From assembly GCF_900091625.1 (NCBI RefSeq), contig NZ_FMIC01000002.1, forward strand, positions 3,596,001 to 3,660,000: a stretch of DNA of 64,000 bases, read 5' to 3'. Origin of the DNA: Micromonospora peucetia (lineage in GTDB: Bacteria > Actinomycetota > Actinomycetes > Mycobacteriales > Micromonosporaceae). Position 1 is the stretch's first letter, and each line of letters opens with the position of its first letter. A model generated the notes under the pieces. That model worked only from the letters and a program-made list of their open reading frames with translations. It was not told the DNA's origin and did not search any database. The position numbers were made by a program, and so were the translations under genes. This document shows positions 16,055-24,150 of the stretch, piece after piece.

Positions 16055-16945
16055 GTGGCGTGGGACATTCAGATAGGCGACGTGGTCGTTCGGCGACAGC
16101 TTCATCAGCGGGTGGGCGGCTCCTGGCAGGGCGGCATAACGCGGCCGGCCAAGAGCACGGACGTACTTCTCTTCTCGTCCCCGGCCGGTGCTCGCTTCGG
16201 GTACGACTTTGATGGGTGGCGGCCTGATGGGGCGTTCCACTACACGGGTGAGGGCCAGGTCGGCGATCAGACCTTCGTGCGTGGCAACGCAGCAGTGAGG
16301 GACCACCTTGACCGCGGTCTGCGGCTTCGATTTTTCGACCAGGTCAAGCGTTCGGTCGTGCGCTATCTCGGCGAGTTCCGGGTTGACCCGGAGCACCCCT
16401 GGTACGCGGAAGAGGCAAGGGACCGGCTGGGGGACCTGCGGAAGGTAATCGTGTTCCGGCTCCTGCCCGTCGATGCCGAGGCGCCCGAGCTCGGTGCGGC
16501 GAGCGCGGGCAAGCCGACAGTGCGGGATGTTCCGATGGAGGCCCACCTTGCCGAGACTTTCCAGGTAGAGCCCAAGCGTGAACCGACAACCGCTGAGCGG
16601 CGTGAGGCTGACCTCGTGGATCGATACGTAGGCGCCGTGACGGCCGAAGGCGGCACCACGACGCGCAAGGAGATCAAGCTTCCCGACCTCGGCAGGGCTC
16701 TCTACACCGATCTCTTCGACGGGAGCCGAGCTGAGCTGGTCGAGGCGAAGAGCTCCGCGGCTCGCCACCACGTACGCCTGGCTCTCGGCCAGTTGCTGGA
16801 CTACGCGCGTTACGTCGAGCACAAGTCCAGGGCTGTCCTGCTTCCGTCCTACCCGGGCTCGGATCTCGTTGATCTGCTACACAGCGTCAACGTCGCCTGC
16901 ATCTACGAACAGGAGGGCGGCGGCTTCGTGCGCCTGGATCCGTAG
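16055..16945 (+). CDS. Restriction endonuclease candidate, SRA-like/ScoMcrA-like N-terminus plus PD-(D/E)XK
   Basis: A 296-residue protein. Residues 1-110 show the pattern WDIQIGDVVVRRQLH, GGSWQGGI, DGAFHYTGEGQVGDQ and RGNAAV, which I associate with modules found in type IV (modified-DNA) restriction enzymes such as ScoMcrA. Residues 195-296 contain a nuclease core: Asp in ALYTDLFDG, then ELVEAKSSAARHHVRLALGQ (E-x-K) and LLDYARY. It could cleave modified incoming DNA. GTG 16055 is preferred because homologous proteins start near WDIQIG; ATG 15986 would add 23 residues. It is the last gene before the attachment scar. Confidence 0.7.
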   Translation: MAWDIQIGDVVVRRQLHQRVGGSWQGGITRPAKSTDVLLFSSPAGARFGYDFDGWRPDGAFHYTGEGQVGDQTFVRGNAAVRDHLDRGLRLRFFDQVKRSVVRYLGEFRVDPEHPWYAEEARDRLGDLRKVIVFRLLPVDAEAPELGAASAGKPTVRDVPMEAHLAETFQVEPKREPTTAERREADLVDRYVGAVTAEGGTTTRKEIKLPDLGRALYTDLFDGSRAELVEAKSSAARHHVRLALGQLLDYARYVEHKSRAVLLPSYPGSDLVDLLHSVNVACIYEQEGGGFVRLDP

Positions 16946-17066
16946 GCGGTCCGTGGTGCGGGTTGTGGTGCGAAGCCGTGCATGACTGAGTGACTGGAGT
17001 GACCTGTAGCGGGCCAGTCTGACAGTCAGGTGACTTCGTGGGGTCCTGGTCATAGCACTGAAAGCC

Positions 17067-17112
17067 ACTCATAATCCCTCGGTCGCGGGTTCGAGTCCCG
17101 CCCGCCCCACCA
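17067..17112 (+). other. 3' fragment of a CAT-anticodon tRNA: AICE attachment scar
   Basis: The sequence holds the anticodon loop CTCATAA (17068-17074), the 3' half of the anticodon stem, a complete T arm (stem 17085-17089 with 17097-17101) and the acceptor 3' strand CCGCCCC-A-CCA to 17112. The 5' half is absent: AAGCC before the loop does not pair with TCCCT, and no GGGGCGG acceptor strand lies within 80 bases upstream. This is the duplicated tRNA 3' end left by integration. The intact tRNA copy should lie left of the window beyond the integrase. Confidence 0.88.
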
Positions 17113-17374
17113 ACAGCGCTGAGCTGGGCAAACGTGAAACCGGATGAGGCGGTGCCCAAGCTGCTGGGATGAGCGTCGTTCCTAACCCAGGCACCCTTTG
17201 CTGCTCCGCACCAGTGCGGGCCGCCGAACAGTCAGCGGGCGTCAAGGTACGGCGGCCGTCACGACCGCGCTTCATCTGCGGCAGTTGAGTGGGACCGTAA
17301 TGCGGGATAGCTGCCCGTTCGGTACTCGCGGTATGACGCCTGTCGTGGAGCACCGAATGGTTGCGGGGAACTGG

Positions 17375-18247
17375 CTAGGAGTGATTTCCGGCGCCTAGTG
17401 CCGCGATCCCCGGCAGCTGTAGCAGATCTCCAGCGCGCAGGTTCTCGGCCAGATGGCGGGTGCCGCTGGTGCCGGGGATGGCGAGTATATGAGGCCCGCG
17501 GCTCAAGGTCCAAGCGATTCGCACTTGCGCGGGTGAAACGCCATGGGCGCGGGCGAAGGTGTTCACGGCGTCGTTTTCGATCACCCCACCTCTCTCGCGG
17601 CCAGTGCCCGTCAGCGCGAAGAACGGCACGAACGCGATGTTCTGGGCGCGGCAGGTGCTGAGCAGTTCGTCGTTGACCCTTCCGAAATCAATGCCGTACC
17701 GATTCTGCACAGCGACAACCGGTGCGATCGTTCCAGCTTGAGCGAGGTGGGGAGGCCGGACGTTGGAGATGCCCAGATGCCGGATCATGCCGGCTTGACG
17801 CAGTTCCGCCAGGGCTCCGTAGTGCTCCACGATTGAGTCGAGCCCGTACTGACGCAGATAGACCACATCGAGGTGATCACGGCCGAGCGCTCGCAGATTG
17901 GCCTCGACCTGGCCGCGCAGCTGATCCGGCCGAGCGAGCCCGCTGGTAGTTGTGGGGCCGACCTTCGTGGCGATGACCAAGTCTGCTGGATACGGCGACA
18001 GCGCCTGCCGGATCACCTCATTTGCCCACTCGAGGGCAGAGAAGTCGTGCTCCTTGTGACTGGGGCTGGCGTAGGTGGGATAGAATGCGGCGGTGTCGAT
18101 GTGATTGACGCCCCATTCCACGGCGCGGCGCAGCAATTCAGTCGCCTGCGCCCGATCCTTTCCCAGGCGTTTAGCGCCGAATCCGATCCGGTTGACGGTC
18201 AGATCTCCAAGAGTGTAGCTACCGACGACTGTCTGATATGGATGCAT
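17375..18247 (-). CDS. Aldo/keto reductase family oxidoreductase
   Basis: A 290-residue protein of the NADPH-dependent TIM-barrel aldo/keto reductase superfamily. The expected Asp and Tyr are in HIDTAAFYPTY, the Lys in LVIATKVGPTT, and cofactor-site motifs appear in HLGISN and VQNRYGI, then ILAIPGTSG. The usual catalytic His strand reads VVYLRQYG here, so the His is replaced, as in a subgroup of actinobacterial members. It is the first chromosomal gene after the tRNA scar and stands alone on its strand. The substrate is unknown. Confidence 0.88.
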   Translation of the reverse strand: MHPYQTVVGSYTLGDLTVNRIGFGAKRLGKDRAQATELLRRAVEWGVNHIDTAAFYPTYASPSHKEHDFSALEWANEVIRQALSPYPADLVIATKVGPTTTSGLARPDQLRGQVEANLRALGRDHLDVVYLRQYGLDSIVEHYGALAELRQAGMIRHLGISNVRPPHLAQAGTIAPVVAVQNRYGIDFGRVNDELLSTCRAQNIAFVPFFALTGTGRERGGVIENDAVNTFARAHGVSPAQVRIAWTLSRGPHILAIPGTSGTRHLAENLRAGDLLQLPGIAALGAGNHS

Positions 18248-18708
18248 TATGCGATCGTAACCAGCCGCGTTGATTCGTGCAGTCGGTCACCCTCCCGATT
18301 GTGGACGTGTCCACCGTCCCGTAATGTCATCGTCGAACCGAGCAGCGTCCACCCGATTCGACATTGATGAGCAGTCCTCGATCTGTTGTCCGTCGGCCTC
18401 CGCAACTTCGGTCTGCGGTGAGATTGAATAGGGGACGCCTGAAAACCCCGCGTTACCGTCGGCTAGGTGAGCGTGTGACGTTGACCCTTCAACAGTGCAT
18501 GATTGACGACGCCACAACTGCTACGGCAGCGGGCCCGGGGGGACAACAGGGAACGGCAACTGGCTCCAGCGTGACCGACTTTCATCCCCCAGCCGGCTCT
18601 TCGGGGAAGTCACATCCCGGACCCGCCAAAGCCCAGGATAGAACTCTCCTCCCGGCGGCGTCCTGACACAGAGGGGTGCAGTTGCGGGTGTGTCTTGTGG
18701 CTGCCACC
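18248..18708. other. Gene-free stretch
   Basis: These 461 bases hold only short open frames without ribosome binding sites or recognisable protein sequence, and I see no RNA gene or strong repeat. It lies between the aldo/keto reductase start and the end of the leucine-rich repeat gene, so it must contain the reductase promoter. Confidence 0.5.
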
Positions 18709-19554
18709 TCATCGCCAGGTGGCTGGCTGAACGATGTCCGGGCCGCCGGTGTGCGGCGTCGGGAGGTAGCCGGGGTGCGGTTGCGGCAGTGCCGCCACGC
18801 AGGCTGCGGAACATGCGTTCACTAGCAACGGCAGCACGTCGGTGGCGACCAGGCCAGAGATCCAGACCTGGTGAAGCTCATCGTCAACCGGCCCATCGCA
18901 CACGCTGCAGGTTCGCACCGCGTCGCAGCCCCACACGCCCGGGTCCAGTGCGGCGAAGTCCGACTCTGCCGCACGGGTCACCGCCCGCAGCCTCGGAAAC
19001 GGCGGACGGAACTTGAAGTTGCCGTAGAGGACGCGCGTGCTCACCGTACTGTCGGCTAGCTTCGTGCATCTGGTCAGCTCGTACGGGTACCAATGCAGCC
19101 GGTGGGAGGTGTACGGCTCGAAGACCTCAAGGCTGGTCATTGCCCCGATCTCGGCCGGGATACGAACCAGATTCGTGCCGTAGAGCACCAGGTGTTTGAC
19201 GGCGGTCAGCTTCGCGATCGTCGCCGGTAGCGTGACGATTTGCCGTCGCTCGGAAGCACTCAGCTCCACGAACGGCTTGAACACCGTCCGCCCATCCGCT
19301 GCGGCCTCATCGATCAGCGCTAGCAGATGCCGCCAACCCGCCGCCTCGGTGTCCTGACGGTCCGCGTGGAAGACGACGTTACTCGGCCGGGTCGCGACCG
19401 AGTGGCCGACACAGCGGCAACGGTCGCGGGCAGGACCGCCTGCACTGGGTCCGACCGCATCCGCAAAGCGATTGGGAAACAGATGCGGCGTGATTTCGTT
19501 CGCGTCCACGCGGAGGACCCTACCGACACGCATCGAGCGCGCGCGTACTGTCAT
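18709..19554 (-). CDS. Leucine-rich repeat protein with C-terminal zinc-ribbon-like region
   Basis: A protein of about 281 residues. The middle has leucine-rich-repeat sequence: TLPATIAKLTAVKHLVLYG, TNLVRIPAEIGAMTSLEVF, then YPYELTRCTKL. The C-terminal part has paired cysteines, TCSVCDGP and NACSAAC, suggesting a small zinc-binding fold. LRR proteins of this kind usually mediate protein-protein contacts; no partner is evident. The start is uncertain: the frame is open to 19695, while 19554 and 19533 are the more credible ATGs. It lies after trpS on the same strand. Confidence 0.65.
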   Translation of the reverse strand: MTVRARSMRVGRVLRVDANEITPHLFPNRFADAVGPSAGGPARDRCRCVGHSVATRPSNVVFHADRQDTEAAGWRHLLALIDEAAADGRTVFKPFVELSASERRQIVTLPATIAKLTAVKHLVLYGTNLVRIPAEIGAMTSLEVFEPYTSHRLHWYPYELTRCTKLADSTVSTRVLYGNFKFRPPFPRLRAVTRAAESDFAALDPGVWGCDAVRTCSVCDGPVDDELHQVWISGLVATDVLPLLVNACSAACVAALPQPHPGYLPTPHTGGPDIVQPATWR

Positions 19555-19718
19555 CGACCTGTTCGTGCTCCGTGCCGATATGAAGCCCCGACGAGTCAGT
19601 GCCGATCCGGGCGACTGGAGTCGAGTCCTCAACCTCGTCGTCGCGGTGCCCGGCAAGTGGACCACGGCGTGGCACTGCGGCGACCGCGTCGTCAACGCTC
19701 TCGAAAAGAAAGGTCAGC

Positions 19719-20738
19719 TCAGCTGATCCCGATGGCATCGCGGACCCGCTCAAGCACCGGCCGGGTCTGCTTGCGCGCCTTGTCCGCGCCGTGAGCCAGC
19801 AGGTCGTCGAGTTCGCTGCCCGAAGCCACGAGCGCCTCGTACCGGTCGCGCATCGGCGCGAACCGGTCGTTCAACGCCTCGGTCAGCTGCGCCTTGACCT
19901 CTCCCCAGCCCATCCCACCCGCGATCAGCCGAGCCCTCGTCTCGGCGACCACGGCAGGATCACCGAACCGCTCCAAGAGCGTGAACACGGCAGACGAGTC
20001 CGGCTCCTTGGGGGCCTCTACCGGGACGCTGTCCGTTGTGACCCGTCGGATCACCTTCTTCAAAGCCGGCTCCGGGGCGAACAGCGGAATCGTGTTGCCG
20101 TACGACTTGCTCATCTTCCGGCCGTCAGTGCCGGGCAGCGTGTGCGCCGTTCCTTCCTCGGGCACGACGGGCTTCGGGATCTTCAGCTTGTACCGGTCGC
20201 CGTAAATGCTGTTGAACGAGCCCGCGATGTCGGCGGCATACTCGACGTGCTGGAGCTGGTCGCGGCCGACTGGCACCACGTCAGCCTCCACGACCAGGAT
20301 GTCGACGGCCATGAGCACCGGGTAGTTGAACAGCCCCATGTTCACGCCCGCGTCGAGGTCTTCCTTACCGGCCTCGCGGTTGCGGTCACGCGCCGCCTTG
20401 TAGGCGTGCGCCCGGTTCATCAGCCCTTTGGCGGTCACGCAGGACAGCACCCACGCCAGCTCGAAGATCTCCGGGATGTCCGACTGACGGTAGAAGGTGG
20501 TCCGGTCCGGGTCCAAGCCTGCGGCCAGCCAGGTCGCCGCGACAGACCGGGTGTAGTGCCGCAGCAGGGCGGGATCACGGACCGTCGTGAGCGCATGGTG
20601 GTCAGCGATGAAGTACATCGACTCGTAGCTGTCCGCCAGGCCGAGCGCAGGCAGGATCGCACCGGCATAGTTGCCCAGGTGCGGCTCGCCCGTCGGCTTG
20701 ATGCCCGTCAGCGAGACCTTACGCACTGTAGAACCCAC
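19719..20738 (-). CDS. trpS: Tryptophan-tRNA ligase
   Basis: A 339-residue class Ic aminoacyl-tRNA synthetase that charges tRNA-Trp in the cytoplasm. The HIGH-type signature is in SLTGIKPTGEPHLGNY near residues 10-25, the tryptophan-site strand VNMGLFNYPVLMAVDIL is present, and KMSKSYGN is complete. Length is normal. Actinomycetes often have two TrpRS genes, one being an inducible copy resistant to TrpRS inhibitors; whether this is the housekeeping or accessory copy cannot be told from the window. No T-box or leader peptide was recognised in the short upstream gap. Confidence 0.95.
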   Translation of the reverse strand: MGSTVRKVSLTGIKPTGEPHLGNYAGAILPALGLADSYESMYFIADHHALTTVRDPALLRHYTRSVAATWLAAGLDPDRTTFYRQSDIPEIFELAWVLSCVTAKGLMNRAHAYKAARDRNREAGKEDLDAGVNMGLFNYPVLMAVDILVVEADVVPVGRDQLQHVEYAADIAGSFNSIYGDRYKLKIPKPVVPEEGTAHTLPGTDGRKMSKSYGNTIPLFAPEPALKKVIRRVTTDSVPVEAPKEPDSSAVFTLLERFGDPAVVAETRARLIAGGMGWGEVKAQLTEALNDRFAPMRDRYEALVASGSELDDLLAHGADKARKQTRPVLERVRDAIGIS

Positions 20739-20964
20739 GCCCCGACATTACTATGCGGCCAAGGCTGCTCGATGTCCTTGTCGGCCTTGCCGAGCAGCGG
20801 AGCTGCCGTTCGACTGGGCCGCGGTGGTCACACTGCGCAGCCGGATCGACGAAACGAATCCGCGCTGGCGCGACGAGCGGGCCGTACCGAGGCATGGATC
20901 AGTGGCGGCGCCTTCGTCCAATCTTGTGAGCTTTCCTGCCGGTCATGGGCGGGTCGGGAGCGAG

Positions 20965-21662
20965 TCAAGGGTGGGTCAGTCCGACGGTGGCGGCCAGGCG
21001 GGTTACGTCGGCGGCGGGGGAACCGGCGCGGAGCACGGCGGTCAGTGCGGTGCGGGCGGCGGGGCGGATGCGGGTTTCGGCGGGGGCGATGGCGTCGGCG
21101 GTGACCAGGGCGCGGCCGGCGGCGTGCGGGTCGCCGAGGTCGAGGTGGGCGCGGGTGATGTCGATCAGGTGGGCGGCCCGGTGCTCGGCGGGGAGCAGGT
21201 GCCAGGCCTCGCTGCCGGTGGCCTGCCGGTGGATGGCGACGGCCTGACGATGGTCGCCGAGGCGCATGGCGGTCAGGGCACGGGCGAGTTCGACGGTGGT
21301 GGGGCCGAACCCGACGCCGTCGTGGTCCGAGTGGTGCCGCTCGTCGTGGGCGGTGGCGAGGTGAGCCGCACGCTCGGTGAGCTCGCCCGCCGCAGCTCGG
21401 CGCTCCCGCACGCGGCGGCGGCGAGAGCGGCCTCGATCAGCAGGGTCCCCGTCAGGGCGGGCTCGTCCGGCAGGAAGACGCCGGACGGTGCCAGGTCGAG
21501 CTGGTGTACGGCGGTCACGGCGGCGGTCATTGCCAGCCGGCCCCGCCGCAGGGCCCGGAGCGCCTGCGCGAGGGAGACCGCCGCGAGGCCGGCACGCCGC
21601 GGGTCACCGCCGGCGGCACTCATCGCCCGGTCGGCCGCCAGCCAGGCCAAATCTGAGGGCAT
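20965..21662 (-). pseudogene. Truncated and frameshifted HTH-type regulator remnant
   Basis: The frame from 21662 (PSDLAWLAADRAMSAAGG, then GRLAMTAAVTAVHQLDL) reads into about 21410, where the coherent protein sequence jumps to another frame (ELTERAAHLATAHDERHH through to the stop at 20965). Together they match the C-terminal TPR-like half of actinobacterial XRE-type regulators. The N-terminal HTH is absent because the sequence runs into the divergent gene. A one-base change near 21400-21411 plus a lost 5' end make this a probable pseudogene; a sequencing error could explain the frameshift only. Confidence 0.62.
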
Positions 21663-22683
21663 GATGCATCGACGGATGCTCCTCACCCTGCTCGGTTCCG
21701 CACTGACCGCACCGGCACACGAATGGCTGATAGCCCAACCGCCGCAGGACATCGCGTCGACCGCCGGCCGCCCGCTGTCCGGCGAGGTCGTTGACCACCT
21801 GGATGCGGTGACAGCCAGCCTGCGACGCATGGACGATCATCTCGGCAGCGGCCAAACCCTGGGACTGGTCCGCCAACACCTGGGCACGGTGGTCGGGGTG
21901 CTGCGAGAGCGCAGCTACACCGACACCGTCGGCCGACGCCTCCACGCCACCGCCGGCGAGCTGTTGCGGCTCGCCGGGTGGCTCTCCTTCGACGACGGTC
22001 ACCAAACCCAGGCGCAACGGTTCTGGCTCGCCGCCCTCTACCAGGCCAACGCGGCCGGCGATCGCGGGCTCGGCGCGAACATCCTCGGCTTCATGTCCTG
22101 CCAGGCCAAGGACCTCGGTCAGCTCCGCCAGGCCGTGACCCTCGCCGAGACCGCGCGAGCCAGCTACCCCGCTACGAGCCCGAAGGTGGCAGCGATCCTC
22201 GACCTACGGGCCGCCGAGGCGTACGCCAACAATCGCTCGGTGACCGACACCCGCCGCGCGCTCGACAACGCATTCGGCAGGTTCACCGACAGCCGGCCGG
22301 AGCACGGCGACCCCGACTGGTCCTACTGGGTCAACGAGGCACAGGCCCACGCCCAAGCCGGCTACTGCTTCGTCAAGCTCGAAGACTGGCCACGCGCTCG
22401 TGATCATTTACGAGCAGCACTGCGGCTACAGGGCAACGAGTACACCCGCGAGGGCGCACTGCGAAACGCCCTGCTCGCGACCACATACGTCCGGCAGGAG
22501 CAGCCTGAGCTGGACAAGGCGCTCGCCCTCGGAGACCAGGCCGTTCAGACCCTCACCGGACAAGTGAACTCCGCCAGGTGCGTCAAGCACGTACGCAACC
22601 TGGTCGGTGCGCTGACCCCGTACCGGCGCACGCCCGCCGTCCGCCGGTTCTATCAGGAGGCCAAAGACCTCATCGCGACCTGA
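21661..22683 (+). CDS. TPR-containing regulator-like protein lacking its HTH domain
   Basis: A 340-residue protein that begins MMHRRMLLTLLGSAL, a segment normally found after the HTH of large XRE-family regulators, and continues with the helical repeat region (ELLRLAGWLSFDDGHQTQAQ, then AQRFWLAALYQANAAGDR). The HTH is missing because the upstream DNA is occupied by the divergent remnant; the two starts overlap head to head. It may be a truncated gene still able to make a TPR protein, or a pseudogene. A GAGGGC just before the ATG is a weak ribosome binding site. Confidence 0.6.
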   Translation: MMHRRMLLTLLGSALTAPAHEWLIAQPPQDIASTAGRPLSGEVVDHLDAVTASLRRMDDHLGSGQTLGLVRQHLGTVVGVLRERSYTDTVGRRLHATAGELLRLAGWLSFDDGHQTQAQRFWLAALYQANAAGDRGLGANILGFMSCQAKDLGQLRQAVTLAETARASYPATSPKVAAILDLRAAEAYANNRSVTDTRRALDNAFGRFTDSRPEHGDPDWSYWVNEAQAHAQAGYCFVKLEDWPRARDHLRAALRLQGNEYTREGALRNALLATTYVRQEQPELDKALALGDQAVQTLTGQVNSARCVKHVRNLVGALTPYRRTPAVRRFYQEAKDLIAT

Positions 22684-22704
22684 GGGATCGCAGTGAGCCA
22701 TTTT

Positions 22705-23149
22705 TCATCCTGCGTAGCGGTTGGATTCGGTGCGGTGCAGGACGAGGATGGCCTGCACGATCGCGGTGGCGCGGCGAGGGAAGCAGCGCAGCTTGGCCAG
22801 GATTTTCCAGGTCTTGAGGGTGGCGATGGCTCGTTCGCTGCGAGCGCGGATTCTCGCGTGTGCCCGGTTGGCCGCCCTCTGCCGGCGTGACAGCTTCGGC
22901 CGGAAGCGGCGTCGCTTGAACGGTATGCGCACGCTGCCCCGAGCGCCCTGGTAGCCCTTGTCGGCGAAGGTCATCACGGTTCCGCTGGTCAGTGCGTCGG
23001 TGATGCCGTGGATGCGGGCGGCGGTGAGGTCGTGCGCTGAGCCCGGCAGTGCTGGTGATGCCCACACGAGCCGGCCGGCGGCGTCGGCGATGACCTGCAC
23101 GTTCACGCCGTGGCGCTTGTGCTTGCCGGAGTAGTACGGCTTCTGGTCC
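22705..23149 (-). mobile_element. IS5-type transposase, 5'-truncated remnant
   Basis: The frame encodes about 145 residues of the C-terminal part of a DDE transposase: RIADQKPYYSGKHKRHGVNV, ALPGSAHDLTAARIHGI, FADKGYQGARG and the basic RRQRAANRAHARIRA-RSERAI segment with the final catalytic Glu. The first catalytic Asp and N-terminal HTH are missing; the frame runs directly into the 3' end of the LysR gene. No terminal inverted repeats could be paired. It is an inactive remnant beside two damaged regulators. Confidence 0.8.
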
Positions 23150-23150
23150 G

Positions 23151-24086
23151 CTATCCGCGCCTGGGTTTGGCCGGGGCTGGGGTCAAGAGCGACGCGTCGA
23201 TCGCCTGCAACAGGGCCGTTGCGGATCCGGTGAGGCGCCTACCAGACGGCCAGACCGCCCGCAGCGTCCGACTCAGCGGCAGGTCGTCCACCGGTACGGT
23301 CACCAGTTGGCCGGAGGTCAACTCCATCTCGACGGCGTACCTGCTGAGCACTGCGGGCGCGGTGCCGGTCATGGCGGCCCCCTTGACGGCGGCGTTGGAT
23401 CCGAGAGCCAGGTGGGGCGGCAGCGGGTCCAGGTCGCGCAGGGCCAACTCCAGTGTTTCGCGGGTGCCGGAACCTGCCTCCCGGACCACCAGCCGTGTGT
23501 GCGCAAGCTCGGTTGGCCGTAGTGGGCGGTTGAGTCGAGCCCACAGATGCTGCGGCGCCACCACGACGACGAGGTGGTCATGCCCGACGATGCGGTGGTC
23601 GAGCCCGTCCGGCACCGTCGGGCCTTCGACGAACCCGATGTCGACGCTCTCATCGGACACCAGCATCCGGGCGACCTCGGCGGAGTTGACGACGGTCAGA
23701 CCGACCCGCACGTCGGGCTCCCGCTGACCGAGGCTGTGCAACCAACGGGGAAGCAGTGCCTCGGCGACAGTCATGCTGGCAGCGATGCGAAGCTGGGCCG
23801 CCCGCGCCTGCCGCATCGCGGTGAGGCTGCTCTGGAACTCGTCGGCGGCCGCCAGCAGCCGTAGCGACCAGGTCACCACGACCTTGCCGTCGTCGGTGAG
23901 CATCGACCCACGCGGTGTCCGGGTGAGCAACGGAAGTCGGACCTGGCGCTCCAGGGCAGCGAGCCGCTTGGTGGCCGACGGCTGGGCCATTCCCATCGCA
24001 CGGGCGGCCTGGCCGACGCTGCCCAGCTCTGCCACCGAGACCAGGAGTCGGAGCGACAGCAGATCAGGAAGTTGGCTCATAGCCAC
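23151..24086 (-). CDS. LysR-family transcriptional regulator
   Basis: A 311-residue protein. The N-terminal winged helix (LRLLVSVAELGSVGQAARAM, then AQPSATKRLAALERQ) is typical of LysR, followed by the linker helix and the periplasmic-binding-like effector domain (residues about 95-300; AQLRIAASMTVAEALLP, VDIGFVEGP). It is divergent from the YeiH-type gene with a 64-base gap, the classical LysR arrangement, so it probably regulates that transporter. The 3' end abuts an IS5 remnant without visible loss of domain length. Confidence 0.9.
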   Translation of the reverse strand: MAMSQLPDLLSLRLLVSVAELGSVGQAARAMGMAQPSATKRLAALERQVRLPLLTRTPRGSMLTDDGKVVVTWSLRLLAAADEFQSSLTAMRQARAAQLRIAASMTVAEALLPRWLHSLGQREPDVRVGLTVVNSAEVARMLVSDESVDIGFVEGPTVPDGLDHRIVGHDHLVVVVAPQHLWARLNRPLRPTELAHTRLVVREAGSGTRETLELALRDLDPLPPHLALGSNAAVKGAAMTGTAPAVLSRYAVEMELTSGQLVTVPVDDLPLSRTLRAVWPSGRRLTGSATALLQAIDASLLTPAPAKPRRG

Positions 24087-24150
24087 AGGCTATGACGTGC
24101 ACCGTGGTCGAGGCCTACTGGCCACGGCGTGCCGGCTTCAGGCTGTCTTC

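Noticed and set aside
16940..17112. A complete tRNA gene at the scar
   Set aside because: Only the part from the anticodon loop to CCA is present; no 5' acceptor, D arm or 5' anticodon-stem strand pairs with it.
18287..18517. 76-codon minus-strand frame upstream of the aldo/keto reductase
   Set aside because: No ribosome binding site, no conserved-looking sequence, and it only fills a gap.
19580..19726. 48-residue plus-strand frame between the LRR gene and trpS
   Set aside because: The ATG has no ribosome binding site, the product matches nothing I recognise, and its end overlaps trpS. Possible but not supportable.
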